Made by a program: the position numbers and the translations under genes. A stretch of DNA of 64,000 nucleotides from the NCBI GenBank assembly GCA_029215795.1, contig JARDYH010000001.1, positions 400,557,154-400,621,153 on the forward strand, given 5' to 3'. Within the stretch, counting starts at the first letter, position 1, and each line of letters opens with the position of its first letter. Below, piece by piece: positions 21,863 through 34,559 of the stretch. The notes beneath the pieces are model-generated. The model was given only the letters and a program-made list of their open reading frames with translations, was not told the origin of the DNA and ran no database searches. The stretch comes from Anniella stebbinsi. Taxonomy: Eukaryota > Chordata > Lepidosauria > Squamata > Anniellidae.

Positions 21863-23600
21863 GCTTGCATCCCTTTCCCCACCTAGGTGGGTTGAAGGAA
21901 ACTGTGCTCAGGTATGAATCTACAGCCTTAATAAGGCCCACGTTGTAACTATCTAAGAATTACTCAGTTCAAGAGTTACAGCTGTAGAAATGCTGGTGTC
22001 ACAGAAGACAGACTCTTGCTACGGTGTGAATATTTGAAAGTTACCCTATTTCTGTATTTTACCTAGAATATGTGTTCCAAAAGTCAATGCTTTACTAGTA
22101 TAAAAGTCCCCACACAAAAGAAAGACTGCTAGAGACTGTAAAGAATCCCTGACAGTCAAAGTCATTCTTCCTCTTCAAAGCGTACACACACAGCTTTCTG
22201 GCAGCTCCAGTGCTTTGTCACATAATCTAGCAATACCTCAACCATCCTTTCACCCAGTATATGAACTCTGCAGGGGCCTTACAACAGCACAGGATGCTTG
22301 GCCTTAGGAATAGAAGAACATTGCACTGGAAGTTAGAAGGCCAGTATTAGCAGCTTCAAGAGGCATCTCTCCCTGGGGTGTTTTGTTGGATACAAATCTA
22401 CATTTTCTTGCTGGATTAACTCTTTGTTGTATAAACCCTAAACAAACCAGAGTGCCTGGGTTCTGACATTACACTAACAGCCTACAAACAGGGCAGTCAT
22501 ACATCGTTAATTGAAAGCGGAAGCAGGGCTCTCATTCCCTGCAAGCCAGGTCAGAATGTTGGGTCTGGTCCCGCAGTGCTGCTATTGCAAGTTCCTCGTG
22601 GGCAGAGTTCTGAAAACTCCTGTTCAGAAGTAAAAAAAACGCTCCTTTTTTAGAAGTAATTTCATATGCCCAGCGTGTTTTAATATAGAATAAATGGGGC
22701 ACTACAGACCACAATCTTCCAACGCTTTCCCAAAGTGTTGAGCCCATGTAATTGTTACTACCATATTTATGGATATAAAGAAGTATTGACAACACATCTA
22801 ATTTTATGTGCACCTGTTAGCAAAGCACCTGGCATTTTCCACTACAAAATGACAAGATGAGATGGGGACGCAACATGGAGGCCAAGAGTTTCCCTCCGAC
22901 TAATTCTCCCTCCCAGGCTTGACATCAGTCTGAAGGCGTCCTTCCACCCTAGTTCCGTTTGAGCTTCTTTTTACCCTGCCATGCAGTCTCCGATGATCTT
23001 TTGTCTAGTTGGTAGAACTGTTTGCTTTTCTTTTTTTCCCCAGTCTTCAAACAAACATCTGCAAATAGCCTGAAAGATACCTTAGGGTGAGAGACCTCAT
23101 CCCCACGTAAGAGGCGTTGGGGAATTTGAAACTGCCTATTGTCCCCAGGGCTTAGTTACAGTGACATTAACCGCAGTTGGTATTTTGACATTCCTTAACC
23201 TGACACCCACCAGGGTAAGTCCCATTGTTGACTTCGAATCGTTCCTGTGGGAAGACATGAAGTGAGCAAACTCCATTCCGTGTGTGCTTACTGTTGGATC
23301 GCGTTTTTGATGCTTTTGCTCCAGTGTCTGAATTTGACCTCATGCTTCAGTAAAGTGAGACTGTTTTTGCACCACAAGTGAAACTTCTTTCACTCCTCAC
23401 TCCACACTTTCCAGAACTTTGGGGAGCCTAGTCCCATGAAGGGGAAGTGGAGGCCTTATGGCTAATTTGACTCTCCAGTTACGCCCAGACTTTGGTGTGG
23501 TGGGCTCTTTACCTTCCTGCGCATTTGTGATCATTGTGCGCCAGCAGGAAGCCCTGATGGACTGAGGCAGAGAATTCTGAACCTAGGTCCAACCTAGGTC
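21863..23600. other. Intergenic DNA downstream of GTF2A2
   Basis: No gene or repeat family is recognised in this 1.7 kb. Confidence 0.3.
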
Positions 23601-23609
23601 CTCCTAGAG

Positions 23610-23993
23610 CAGGGGGTGCCCAACATTGTTGGGTCAGGGCACATTTGGAATTTTGAGGGAGTGTCATGGGAACTCTCACACAAAATGGCTGCCGCGGCCG
23701 ATCACAGAACATGTACCAGAAGGCAAACTGACGAGGTTATGAGAAAAGTAACTCACCCAAGAGCCAAAGTACAATGCAGAGGTGGGGTCTGAACTCCAAA
23801 ACACCAAATCGCTTATTTGAACCCAAATAAACATGGCGCTGGAGGGCAGAATTTTGCCTTGCAGCATGGCAGTGTCCCAGGTTTTTATTATTAAATCTCA
23901 AGAAATAAAAAATTGAAGGCAGAGAACCTGGAAGGCACCAAGAGAAGTATATGTGGGCACACTGGTGCCCATCCCCACATTAGGGACCCCAGC
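23610..23993. mobile_element. Non-autonomous DNA element (hAT-like)
   Basis: Left end CAGGGGGTGCCCAACATTG and right end ATTAGGGACCCC are rough inverted partners. The body has GGAATTTTGAGGGAGTG and CACACAAAATGGCTGCC, common to a known squamate repeat. Confidence 0.5.
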
Positions 23994-24489
23994 CATAGAG
24001 CCTGAAACCATCTTTCTCCAAAGTATGAGCTTCACAACCCTTTTATTGGCGAGGGACTATTTCCCCCCTGAGCCTTGCTGCAGACCAGGTGAGGCAGGAC
24101 CACAGGCAGGAAGGCCGGGGAGAGGAGGTAACACACCACTGTGCCTGCCCCGCTTTGTCTGCTGCTGCCCAGTGGCTTCAACATCCACTAGGTATCTGAG
24201 CTCTGTGATTACTTCCATTGTTAATTCCCACAGTGCCAAACAGGCTGAGAGTAATTATTACGGAGTCCAGATGGCATGGCTGTACCCTTCTGCTATTGAA
24301 ACAATTTGGCTTTTTTTAAACATTCAATAGGAGTCAGTCAAATACATCTCACTTGAACCCCACAAAAACTAGGACTGAATTGGGGGTCTGTTTGATCCCA
24401 ATGTCAGATTAAGTTAGTGCTTTGGACAGGCATAGGAGGTTAAGTGCCCAAACCTACACCGAATTGCAGTCTTTGAAGAAATGTTACTG

Positions 24490-24640
24490 CACTGTGGCAG
24501 GATCTACACTACAGCTTTAAAATAGTTTGTAACAGTAGTGACAACTGTTGGGGCCCAGGACACGCTCCATATACAGTTTTCAAACCACTTTCAAAGTGTT
24601 ATATGCTACTTGGTGTAGATCTGACCCCAGCCTGCTCTGG
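24490..24640. repeat. Palindromic DNA-element fragment
   Basis: CAGGATCTACACTACAGC and GGTGTAGATCTGACCC are inverted ends around GACAACTGTTGGGGCCC. Confidence 0.55.
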
Positions 24641-24909
24641 CTTCATATTCATGTGTCTGATTGGAAAGATGTTGGTGATATTGTTTTATATAACATTACT
24701 TCCTTGATAGCTGCCCTAAGAATTCCTTCACGCTGAGAATTCTTCCTGAGCTTTTGACGTACACATAAAATCAACATTAACTTTTGAGATTAGTTGCTTA
24801 TTCAAACATCATATTTACTGATGTCTTGTTTCTTCCTTCCTGGCAGACGATGTGCTTGTATTACAACAGAGATAACTCTTAGGAGTTGCTATAATGAGTG
24901 GCCATTTTG

Positions 24910-25160
24910 AGTTGAATTTATTTATTTAATTTAAAAATAGGTATATACTTCTTCCAATTTTAAAACAAATTATAAAACAAATACATTGTTATAAAAGCAC
25001 AGCAACATTTAAACAATTTATTGGTTAGGAAAAGCCAATGTGTAAACAAATATGTTTTTAATAATCGGTAAAAGTAGAGGGGTGGTCCTGAGTTTATCGT
25101 TTGTTTGTTTATTTGTTTGTTTACTTACTGCATTTCTATACTGCCCAACCCTAGCTGAAC
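24910..25160 (-). mobile_element. LINE tail fragments, antisense
   Basis: AT-rich reversed 3' UTR sequence, then (TTTG)n and TTCTATACTGCCCAACC. Confidence 0.5.
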
Positions 25161-25554
25161 CTGAGCTGGAAGTGAACCAAACAGGTTCATGTCTTGACTC
25201 TATGCCAGTTCTTTGATTTCAAGAGTTGGCTGCGACAGAGTGCAAGTCAATAGTATGTAACCCTTTTGTAGGGAGTTCAGGAATGAGGTTCTTTTCAGTG
25301 GCTGGTTTCCCTGTTGGGGACAAGACAGCAAAGATTCGGGATGGGGACGCACATGCAGCTATCACAGTCTTCCACAATGCGTGGAGCTCCAAGCCATGGA
25401 CAGCGGCTCATCCTGGAGTTTGAGAAACCTGTTTTTGTGGTCCCCCAGCAGTTTAGCAAAGCCAGGTGTCATCAAAGAAAATCAGGCCCCAATCCATGAC
25501 TGATAGTTGCCTTCATTCTATCTTTCATCTCCGGAACTTTCTCCTGATGTCAGG

Positions 25555-26265
25555 ATGGTATCTCGGCATGTCTTTCAGATATCTCAGCTTGGATGCTTCA
25601 TCATCGTTTGAAACTTAATACGGCAAAGACAGAATTGCTTGTTTTTCCTCCCAAACCTTCACCCCACCTTTCATTCTCTGTTACTGTTAATAATGTTACA
25701 CTCAATCCAGTTGAGGAAGCTCGTAGTCTTGGTTTTATATTCAATTCCTCACTTTCCTTTACTCCTCATGTTAAGGCAGTAGCTAAGTCCTGTCGTTTTA
25801 TATTGCCAGGATCCGATCATTTTTATCTGTCTCTTCTGTCAAGACTCTTGTTCACATGTTAGTCATTTCTTGGCTGGACTGTTGTAACCTTCTCCTGACT
25901 GCCCTTCCTACTTCTCACCTTAGTTCGTTGGCTTCCATTCATCAATCTGCTGCTAAGATCATCTTCTTGGCTCATCGCTTTGATCATGTCACTCCACTCC
26001 AGAAATCCCTTCATTGGCTTCCAATTCACCTCCAAATCCAATATAAGCTTCTCCTGTTGACTTTCAATGCCTGTCACAGTCTAGCTCCTTCCTATCTTCT
26101 CTTATTTCTCATTATTGCCCCATTCATGCTCTTCGCTCATCTAATGTGATATTTCTTCCCCGCCCAAGGGTCTCTACTTCTCTGGCTTGGCTTCGTCCAT
26201 TTTCTCTTGCTGCCTCCAATGCCTGGAATTCTCTTCCAGAGCATTTGAATGTTGTTTCCACACAC
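25555..26265 (+). mobile_element. L2 LINE remnant (reverse-transcriptase C-terminus)
   Basis: Frames encode LHHRLKLNTAKTELLVFPP, EEARSLGFIFNSSLSFTPHV, LDCCNLLLTALPTSHL and KSLHWLPIHLQIQYKLLLLT, the typical L2 C-terminal order. A one-base frame break near 25856 and later stops make it dead. Confidence 0.85.
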
Positions 26266-27440
26266 ATGCACACAGTGTCAGTGTATGTGGAGGGTGTAAT
26301 TTAGCTTGGGACCCATACGGAAAAGGCAAAGGAGATTTTGCCCCTTCCTGTGCCAGTCCAGATATTTTGGGGGGGGAGGGTTAGGGGGGGAGTATATTAA
26401 CAATTTTACAAATGACTGGACCCCAATGTCAGAACTACACAACTGAGGGCCTCTTCAAGCATTAGATTTTTCAGATGTAAAGTGTGCAACAAATGAGCGT
26501 TTGCTCATAGTTGCACCCCTGAGTCAGCCAAGCTTCCATACATGATGGCAAGCCCAGGTTCATTGCTTAATGTGTGGAAGGGCTCTTGCTTAGACCTTGC
26601 TCAATAGCAAATTGGACCCGTTAACCAGCTCAGCTTTGAGCAGCCAGAGCAACCGGTGTTTGCCTTGGGAAGTTGGGATGTGGCAGGGGTAGACCCTTTC
26701 CTGGGCATCCTCTGCCTACGTGACATGATACCTATCAGTGAATCTCAGGATGGCTGTCAGTCAAAGCCACCTCCTGCCAAAGAGTCCCTTCCTGGTTCCT
26801 GCTTGGCTCCACTCCATCCACACTGGCCAATGCAAGATGTTCTGAGGAATGTCAACAAGGGACCATGACATGAGCCTAGCACTTCCTGGTCGTACTCAGC
26901 ATTGGCTTTAGGTAGACCAGGATTTGTTTGCCTGTTTTATTGATCCTCCTCCTCCTCCTCTCTACTTACTTTTCTCTGCCCTATTTTCAGACTTTAATAA
27001 ACTTGCTTGATCGGATTATGGGGCTGGATGACTTCCCATATTTGCACCTTCAAGGGCTGGTAGTTTCATTTTATACTGCCTACACTGTTCGGATAATGCT
27101 TCCTAAGTGCTAAGAGAGGCACCGAAGGAGGGAAGACCGGTTCATGGCTGGCCAGGGGAGACTGTGGTTTGACCGGCTGTCCTTCTCTCAAGTAGACACT
27201 AGAGAGTGGACATTGCCTGCTCATGGTCGGTGTCGCCTAACTAATTCAAAGCAGGGAGTGGCAAAAGTGGAGAAAGGGTAATGTGCGCATGGAGCAGTGA
27301 CCTACCCTGAAGGGATGGTGCTGGCCATGGCCCACATGCGGTCATGATAGGTTGTTTCTGCTGGGTCCAGGACCAATAATAAAGAAAGAAGATAGTAGCC
27401 CAGGAGCTACTGGGTGGCCTCTGGTGGGGAGGACACATCA
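26266..27440. other. Intergenic DNA, nothing assigned
   Basis: No gene, and no repeat family I can name. Confidence 0.25.
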
Positions 27441-27449
27441 GCACATGGT

Positions 27450-27762
27450 AGGGAAAATGGATGGAATCACTACCACAAGATGTGATGATGGCCACCAATT
27501 CGGGTTGCTTTAAAAGGGGGTTGGGTAAATTCCTGGAGGAGAAGGCGATCAATGGCTCCTAGTCCTGATGGCTAAGTGCTACCTCCAGTGGCAGAGGCAG
27601 TAAGTCTGTACACGCTAGTTGTTGGGGAGCATGGGTGGGAGGGTGCTGTTGCACCATGTCGTTCTTGCCGTTTGCTGGTCGACAGCTGGTTGGCCACTGT
27701 GTGAACAGAGCGCTGGACAAGATAGACCCTTGATCTGATCCAGCAGGGCTCTTCTGATGTTC
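27450..27762 (+). mobile_element. CR1-like LINE 3' end, sense
   Basis: Ends with GATCCAGCAGGGCTCTTCTGATGTTC. The earlier part encodes LGCFKRGLGKFLEEK-like sequence. Confidence 0.6.
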
Positions 27763-28074
27763 ATAACCCAGTGCTGATGCATCGCCCCACCAAAAGTGTT
27801 GGGTTCATGCTGCAGTCTTTTACATGGGACGTTCTTGCTCAATGACTGTGCTGGGTGGGGAGGTCAAATACATGCTTAAACCGACAGCATGATTGATATT
27901 TGCTCTGACACCTGGAACCATTCCATGCTGGGAGGAGAGGGCATTGTAAGAATCTTACCGTGGGTTGTTATTATTTTTTTTGCTTTCTTTCCACTAAAGA
28001 GGAAGTTGTCTCTTGCCACATCAGAACACATTAATTCATCTTGTTTCAAAAAATGGGGTGAATATCAGTTTAAC

Positions 28075-28165
28075 ATTTATTCATTTGATTGTTTGTTTAT
28101 TACATTTCTATACCGCCCAATAGCTGAAGCTCTCTGGGTGGTTCTCTAAATCAATAAAATAAAAG
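28075..28165 (-). mobile_element. LINE 3' tail, antisense
   Basis: TATACCGCCCAATAGCTGAAG preceded by TTTATT repeats. Confidence 0.65.
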
Positions 28166-28353
28166 CATAGGGGAAAAATATTTCTAAACATGCTTCAAAT
28201 GTTTTGGGGAGAAAGAGTGAAACACGAGACAGAGAATTGGGGCCTTTTTCCCAAACCTGAAATGTTTGAAAGGGAGGCTGCAGGGCAGAACACTTGGTTA
28301 GGAACGAGCAAATCTGACCCTGTGGAACTTGGTCTCAGCAAATCCAAGGAATG

Positions 28354-28525
28354 TAGAGTGACCCTATGGAAAGGAGAACAGGGCTCCTGTATCTTTAACA
28401 GTTGCATAGACAAGAGAAATTCAGCAGGTGTCATTTATATGCATGCAGCACCTGGTGAAATTCCCTCTTCATCACAACAGTTAAAGCTGCAGGAGCCCTG
28501 TCCTCCTTTCCATATGGACGCCCTG
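28354..28525. mobile_element. TAGGGTGACC MITE, single-unit form
   Basis: 172 bp from TAGAGTGACC to CGCCCTGA with one pair of inverted arms. This is the basic unit of the multi-unit copies elsewhere. Confidence 0.7.
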
Positions 28526-28947
28526 ATATGAGTGGCCAGCCACTCCCTCTGTGTTCATTTATCTTGCAATCCCTATTAATCACCCATGGGTACTAGCTGA
28601 CAATGGGTTATACCCATTGTGATAGGGTCTTACTCATTTGACTAATTCCAAATTTATATGTGCTCTGTAAATCACTGTGTGACACACCTACAGCTTTCTA
28701 AGACATTGCTGACCTTTCAGCCTTCTTTGGTACACAAAAACGTATTGCTTCATTTTCTCCTCTTCTTCTGTGTTCATCCCCTTAGATCAGGGGTTTATAG
28801 GACCTGGATTTGCCAAGGCCATGGGGTGGTTTAGACTTAGAGGCCAGAGGTTGCGTTCCCCTGCCTTACTGTTATTTGGGGTATTTCCCCATCCCAATGG
28901 ATCGACACAGCTACCTACAGCTTTTATAATCAAGTTGTGATGGATTC

Positions 28948-29060
28948 TAGGGTGACCATATGAAAAGGAGGACAGGGCTCCTGTATCTTTAACTGTTGCA
29001 TAGAACAGGGAATTCAGCATGTGTCATTTGTATGCATGCAGCACCTGGTGAAATTCCCCA
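28948..29060. mobile_element. TAGGGTGACC MITE, truncated
   Basis: Left end TAGGGTGACCATATG plus about 110 bp of unit, then the homology stops. Confidence 0.7.
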
Positions 29061-29340
29061 TTTGGAGTCTGATTTTGACTTTTGAAACTCAAAATGGTCT
29101 CTGTGTTTCCTCCGCAGCAATAGTTGTTCTAGTCTGGATGGATTTGTCCCATCCAAGAAGGAACTCTGTAACGCTTACAATCAAAGTGGCAATATCGAGA
29201 TGAATAACGGAGGGAATGGGGGACACAGGAAATTAAACCAGATTCTTTCACTGCTTCTCTTTATTATTATTCTTTAGGTCTGCAGTCTACACTACATTTG
29301 TAGACCACAGACACCAACAATCTTCAACCGCCAGAGACCC

Positions 29341-29637
29341 CCTCTACAAGAATTCAGTTTGACGCCTGGTTCTCCGATTATGTGCATCTTCTCGGAAGCG
29401 CTTTATGGTAAATGACTGTACGCGGGAGGTAATTGAGCGCACAACTGGTGGCCTTACCGGTTGTTTGAAATGCGCTTTAGAAGTAGTTATTGCAGAGAAT
29501 CGCTTGTTCACATAGTCAAAATGCGCTTTAATGGCCGGAGCAAAATAAAACTCGCTATTTAACACGCATTCGATAATGCGCATAATCGGATAGATAACGA
29601 GCCTCAACTCCCGATTTGCGCTCCGCTCATGTAGAGG
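29341..29637. mobile_element. CpG-rich element with CCTCTACA inverted ends (candidate)
   Basis: Ends CCTCTACA and TGTAGAGG, with inner inverted blocks CCGATTATGTGCAT (29374-29387) and ATGCGCATAATCGG (29576-29589). TGCGC/GCGCTTT motifs recur. No target duplication is evident. A related palindromic motif CCTCTCGTGTAGAGG lies at 29672-29686. Confidence 0.5.
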
Positions 29638-29829
29638 TAAAAATGTTAATGAGACTTGAAAGAGCTTTAAACCTCTCGTGTAGAGGCAGCCAGAGAAAAG
29701 GCAAACATGTTGAGAGCCTCTTAACTTTCCCGCATCGCGACGGAGCGCAGTAACTATATTTTTCTGTAAACCAAAGGGAAGGAGAGCACAAGTGAAACAG
29801 AGCAGAGAAAGCCAGAAGCACTAAAGGCA

Positions 29830-30960
29830 TTGTAGGTTTTGTGTACCTGGCTTTGCAACGTGAAAAGCTGACAGCTTATGTGACCCCGCCTCAAATCCTA
29901 TAGCTTTGCATTGCCATGCTTGCTTGAAAAGCAGGCGTGAAATCACACTTTGTAACACTGAGCCACCCAAGGACACGCTGCTTGTCAGGACAAGCCTTCA
30001 GACATGCCTGCAGAACTGCAAGGGGTTAAACCACATCCATGCCCACAATTTCTCTTCCAAGTCCATTTCCTCCCACCTCGCCCATTCATGTGGACCAACC
30101 TGATTATAAAAGGTGTGGGTAGCTATGTTGATCCGTGGGGCTATGGGGTGGGGATCCAAATCACAGTAGGGAAATACCTTTGTTAGGACTAAGTTAATAC
30201 AAAATATTGCCCTTTTATTGTATCCCTTGGAACATAATTCTCCAGAAGTCTTCTAGAACACAGAGGGGCTTCCGCCACAAACACAGAGGAATTCTGCAAC
30301 ACATAGAAGGATTCTGCAACAGATGTGTGTGGGTTTTAACTCACCCTTCCACATCAGCACCAATCCATGCCATTCTTAACTATGCTTATTTAGCATGGCT
30401 CTCCCTTCCCAGTGCCCTTTGTCGTGTTTTGTCCAATTTAGGTTTCATGTTCTAAACTGCAAGTCCAACGGTCTTGTGTAAAGATGTTACATTCTTGGAT
30501 GAATGGAGATAAGCCTTTCTTTTGGCCATTGTAAGCATAATCACGAAGAGGCAAACGGGGGAAAAGAACATGATTATTTCATTTATTCTGAGTTGTACAG
30601 TGTGAGTGTCGAGAGGCAGAAACCCATATCACTTCACATTATCTTACCTTACATACAATCAGCGACGAAAGTGCCAATAAAAAGTGCCAATCCTGACAGA
30701 CCTTTGTCACCTCTTTTGATTTTACCACCTCTTGCACATCCGTCTGTATGGAATGTGCCACGTGTCATCTCTGGGCTCACATATCTATCTACACTACAGA
30801 CGTGGTTGTTCCTCTCCTCACAAGGCCCTTGGAACCTTAGTTCTGTGAGAAGGGCTAAGATATCAAACCGAACCGTTGGTGCACTGACCCTAAACTGCAG
30901 AATTGAGGGTGGGAAGCCAGATATCAAAGCGATGAGCGTGGCTGCCTTCTTTTGTAGCTC
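29830..30960. other. Intergenic DNA, nothing assigned
   Basis: It includes a 155-codon open frame at 30503-30970 with no recognisable family, probably chance. Confidence 0.25.
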
Positions 30961-31274
30961 ATCACTCTAGAGCAGGGCTCCTACAGCTTTCACTGTCGTG
31001 ATGAAGAGGGGATTTCACCCGGTGCTGCATGCGTACAAATGACACCTGCTGAAATTCCCTTTCAGTACAACTGTTAAAGATACAGGAGCCCTGCCCTCTT
31101 TTGTATCTGGTCACTCTAGCTAGAGGGCAGGGCTCCTGCAGGTTTAACTGTTGTGATGAAGAGGGGATTTCATCCGGTGCTGCAAGCATACAAATGACAC
31201 CTGCCGAAATTCCCTTTTCAGTACAACTGTTAAAGATACAGGAGCCCAGTCCTCCTTTCCATAGGGTCACCCTA
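30961..31274. mobile_element. TAGGGTGACC MITE, two-unit form with damaged left end
   Basis: Two inverted units meet near 31110 (GGTCACTCTAGCTAGAG). The right end GGTCACCCTA is intact. Confidence 0.7.
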
Positions 31275-31581
31275 CGGCTTGCATAGAGATGTAGTGATGG
31301 GAAACAGCTTTACTTCTTGAGGTTGTCTCTGTAAAAGACACAGGTGCTCCTGCCTAGGTGGAGGGAATAGCCTCTGTAATTATCAAAGTTCTTGGTTTAC
31401 AGTGCTTTTCCCTGTCCTGTCTTTCTCTCACCTTCAATAGCCCTGGAAACCTGAGCTCCCCAAAGAATTCTAATACATTACTATTTGGCAATACATCACT
31501 GTAAATGCCCTCTTCTCTTTCTCTTTTTGGTTATGGAAGCTGCCCTTTTCATTGCTTTTTGTTTAGCTACTAAGTAAATAT

Positions 31582-32143
31582 TAAGGCTGTGCACGGATCT
31601 GGATCCAGATTCCAAATCCAGACCAGACCAGACCAGATCATTCCAGATCGATCCGGAGATCCGGGACCCATTGCCCTTCCAGGTCCCTGGGTGCTGACTG
31701 CACAGCCAGCACCCAGGGACAGCAGGCTGGCAGTGAGTCCATTGAACCCACCGCCTTCCCCCCACTCTCCCTGCTTACCTGCTGCCTCCTCATCGCCGCC
31801 ATCCGTCGCTGCTGTCCGCCACTGCAGCTTCTGCTTCTCTACCTGGCGCGATGTTGTTCTACTGAGAATCAGGCCATGAGGCCTGGTTCTTAGTAGAGAG
31901 AAAACAACGGAGTGGTAGACGGCGGCAGCGGCGACGAGGAGGAGGCAGCAGGTAAGCAGGGAGAGTGGGGGGAGGGTGGTGAGTCCTTTCCCCCATAGAC
32001 TTGCAAATCTATGGGGAAAAGGAGTGTCTCCAGATCTCGATCCGGAGACCCAGATCGGGGGAGGTCCAGTCTGGATCGGACTGAGCCTGATCTGGATCAT
32101 CCGGATCCAGACCAGATCAGGGGGTGGGCTGTGCACAGCCCTA
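31582..32143. mobile_element. TAGGGNTGTGCACGG hAT-like foldback element, copy 1
   Basis: 562 bp, ends TAAGGCTGTGCACGG and CTGTGCACAGCCCTA, with the perfect 8-bp flank GTAAATAT on both sides. GGATCC/GATCCGGA-rich arms and an inner hairpin CAGGCCATGAGGCCTG are visible. Long open frames inside it are not genes. Confidence 0.85.
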
Positions 32144-32189
32144 GTAAATATGCTTCTATGCTGTTAACTCAAAGATGTTGGCATCAATG

Positions 32190-32261
32190 TGTTTGTTAAT
32201 ATATTCATTTATTGAAATTTTTATCCTGCTTTTCAGACAATTATGTCTCCCAAAGTGGGTC

Positions 32262-32294
<33 letters not shown>
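32190..32294 (-). mobile_element. LINE tail with (AAT)n, antisense
   Basis: TTATCCTGCTTTTCAGACA, CCCAAAGTGGGTCA, then (AAT)n at 32262-32294. Confidence 0.55.
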
Positions 32295-32533
32295 GACAGA
32301 TGGGTCCTGCCATCAGGCGTACAAACTTAAAAAGACAGGAGTTACACAAGGGAAAGGAAAGGAGGGGAAAGGATGAGGAGGGAGAGGTTTTTTGTTTTTT
32401 TTCAAGAACAGAACAAGGTGGTGAGCTACAAGCACCATTTAAATGCACCTCAGGCCAAACTGATCTTCCCTTGCTGGTGTTCTTGCTTGGATAGCAATTG
32501 GTGACTCTGTGGCCAAAGGATGGGGCTAGGGTC

Positions 32534-32594
32534 TTCTTCCTTCCTTCCTTCCTTCCTTCCTTCCTTCCTTCCTTCCTTCCTTCCTTCCTTCCTT
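32534..32594. repeat. (TTCC)n microsatellite
   Basis: About 15 uninterrupted TTCC units. Confidence 0.95.
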
Positions 32595-32904
32595 CTGCAG
32601 TCCCAGGGAAACTGTCAGGTGGAGCTGAGTGTTCTTTCCAGCAGGGAGGCGGAAGCAAAGTCCCTGTTACTACTGCTTTTTCCCTGTCCAATAGATGGGC
32701 CAAGTTGGTCTCCCCTTTGGCGTGATGTTATTCTTGGATGGCTTTTGATGGCTGTTGGCTACTAGCTGCTAAACACACCCCACTTGCTTGGGTGGAAGCT
32801 GCAGAGAAACAGCTATGAAGCTGGGCTGCAGCCAGTGAAAGGAGTGCAAAATCTGGTTGACGAAAAGGAAACTGGGAGGAACCGATACTCCATCATAAGC
32901 TAGC

Positions 32905-33175
32905 AAAGGGGTGGGCAACCTTTTGAGCCAGTGGGCCCAGTTGGAGATTTGAGAAACAGTCCTGAGCACAACCATACAATGGCTGCCCTGGGTTGGCACG
33001 GCTCGTCCCAAAGGATATGTGAACTGCCCAGAGGCAGTCATGGGAAATTAAGGCGGCAGCTGCCAGAGGTTCCCACTTTGCAATAGCAAAATAGAAAAAA
33101 AAATACTTTGCAAATAAAAATTGTGAGGAGTGGAGTGTCTTGGTGGGTGACCACCAGGTTACCCACCCTTGGACT
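32905..33175. mobile_element. Non-autonomous DNA element (hAT-like)
   Basis: Ends GGGGTGGGCAACCTTTTG and AGGTTACCCACCCTT are inverted partners. The body has ACAATGGCTGCCCTGGG. Confidence 0.5.
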
Positions 33176-33372
33176 AGGAATATCTGCACTACTTGTATAT
33201 TTTTAAACAAACAGTGCACAAAGCCACTCGAAGCCTCTAGAATTCTCCTCTCACATGGAAACTGGCAGCGTTAAGAAATTATGTCACACAAATTTTCTAC
33301 CACTTGTAGAAGTGGGGGGGGAGTGAAACAACATTATGTTCCTACAGCGAGAGATAACACCGCTCCCCTGGT

Positions 33373-33692
33373 TAGGCTGACCAGATAAAATCCAGGTCAG
33401 GGCTCCTGTAACTTTAACAGTTGTAGAGAAAAGGGAATTTCAGCCGGTGTCATTTGTATGCAATTAGTTCCTGGTGAAATTCCCTCTTCATCACAACTGT
33501 TAAAGTTGCAGGGGCCCTACCTTCTTTTGTATATGGTCACTCTAGTATAGTGCCTGCAACTTTAACTGGTGTGATGAAGAGGGAATTTCACCAGGGACTA
33601 ATTGCATACAAATGACACTGGCTGAAATTCCCTTTTCTCTACAACTGTTAAAGTTATATGAGCCCTGACCTGGATTTTATCTGGTCACCCTA
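33373..33692. mobile_element. TAGGGTGACC MITE, 320-bp two-unit copy
   Basis: Perfect 8-bp flank CCCCTGGT on both sides. Two 135-bp inverted arms surround a 50-bp core. Confidence 0.9.
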
Positions 33693-34004
33693 CCCCTGGT
33701 TAAATGACCAGGTTAAGTTGGGCTCACCTGCGTCTCACTCAAGCGCTACTTGAAGCAGCTTGACTCAGGAGAGGATTTTCAGCATCCAAAATTATGCCTA
33801 CCGAAACCTTCCCGGCATACGTCATACATGATAAATGCACAGCCCTGACAATTCATACATATTTAACCTACAGGGAAGGGAACAAATGAAACAGATGGAA
33901 GCAAATATCAAAATGTCCACTGCTTTCTTCATATACCTTGATGTGTGCGAAAAAGACATTACAAAAAACCCTACACAACCACCTGTGAATCAGATACGCA
34001 TTTT

Positions 34005-34010
34005 TTTATT
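34005..34010 (-). promoter_or_regulatory. Candidate polyadenylation signal for GCNT3
   Basis: AATAAA on the minus strand about 550 nt after the GCNT3 stop. It lies in a T-run, so it could be chance. Confidence 0.3.
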
Positions 34011-34559
34011 TTTTTTTGCAGGCAAAGAACCCTCATAAGGCAGGAGAATGACTAAGCAATCTAGCCTTGAGTGCGGGTTGCAAAGTGCAGCTGGCTCTGA
34101 CTATACAGACATCATGACTTACTATCATGATAATGACTTAAGAACCAAGTCAGACTTCGCCCTCTTTTGCTTCTCCCCCTGCCAGCCTGCTTTTTGTAAT
34201 GCCTCACCTGATGAAGAGATCTGGAGATCTCTAAAGCTTGCACATTTGTTGCAGCCTTTGAGTTAATCTCACAAAGTTATTGCACTACTACAAATTTTGG
34301 CATTTTTCTCATGGCCACCTCTGCTTTTTGTATTTTGCAAGTCACCTTCCTCCCCGTGTCCCCATTGGGGAAAATGCTGTCTGCCTACCTTGTCCATTGC
34401 AACAGCCACAGGTTTGCACCTGTGATCTCATCAGGGAGAGCTGACTGGCTGTTCAATGCTTCAAAAATGTTAAAGTTACACTGCACAGAAAATTAGCAGG
34501 TTCTCATAATGTCCGTCTCTACAGAGTCCCCCTAACTGAGGAGTCATACAGGCAGTCAC

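Noticed and set aside
30503..30970. 155-codon plus-strand open frame
   Set aside because: No recognisable domain, no splice or promoter context, and the sequence reads like noncoding or old repeat DNA.
31570..32136. 188-codon minus-strand open frame
   Set aside because: It lies inside the foldback hAT-like element at 31582-32143. Open frames there reflect the palindrome, not a gene.
32534..32594. Possible CRISPR-like or regulatory array
   Set aside because: It is a plain TTCC microsatellite. No spacer-repeat structure exists anywhere in the window.
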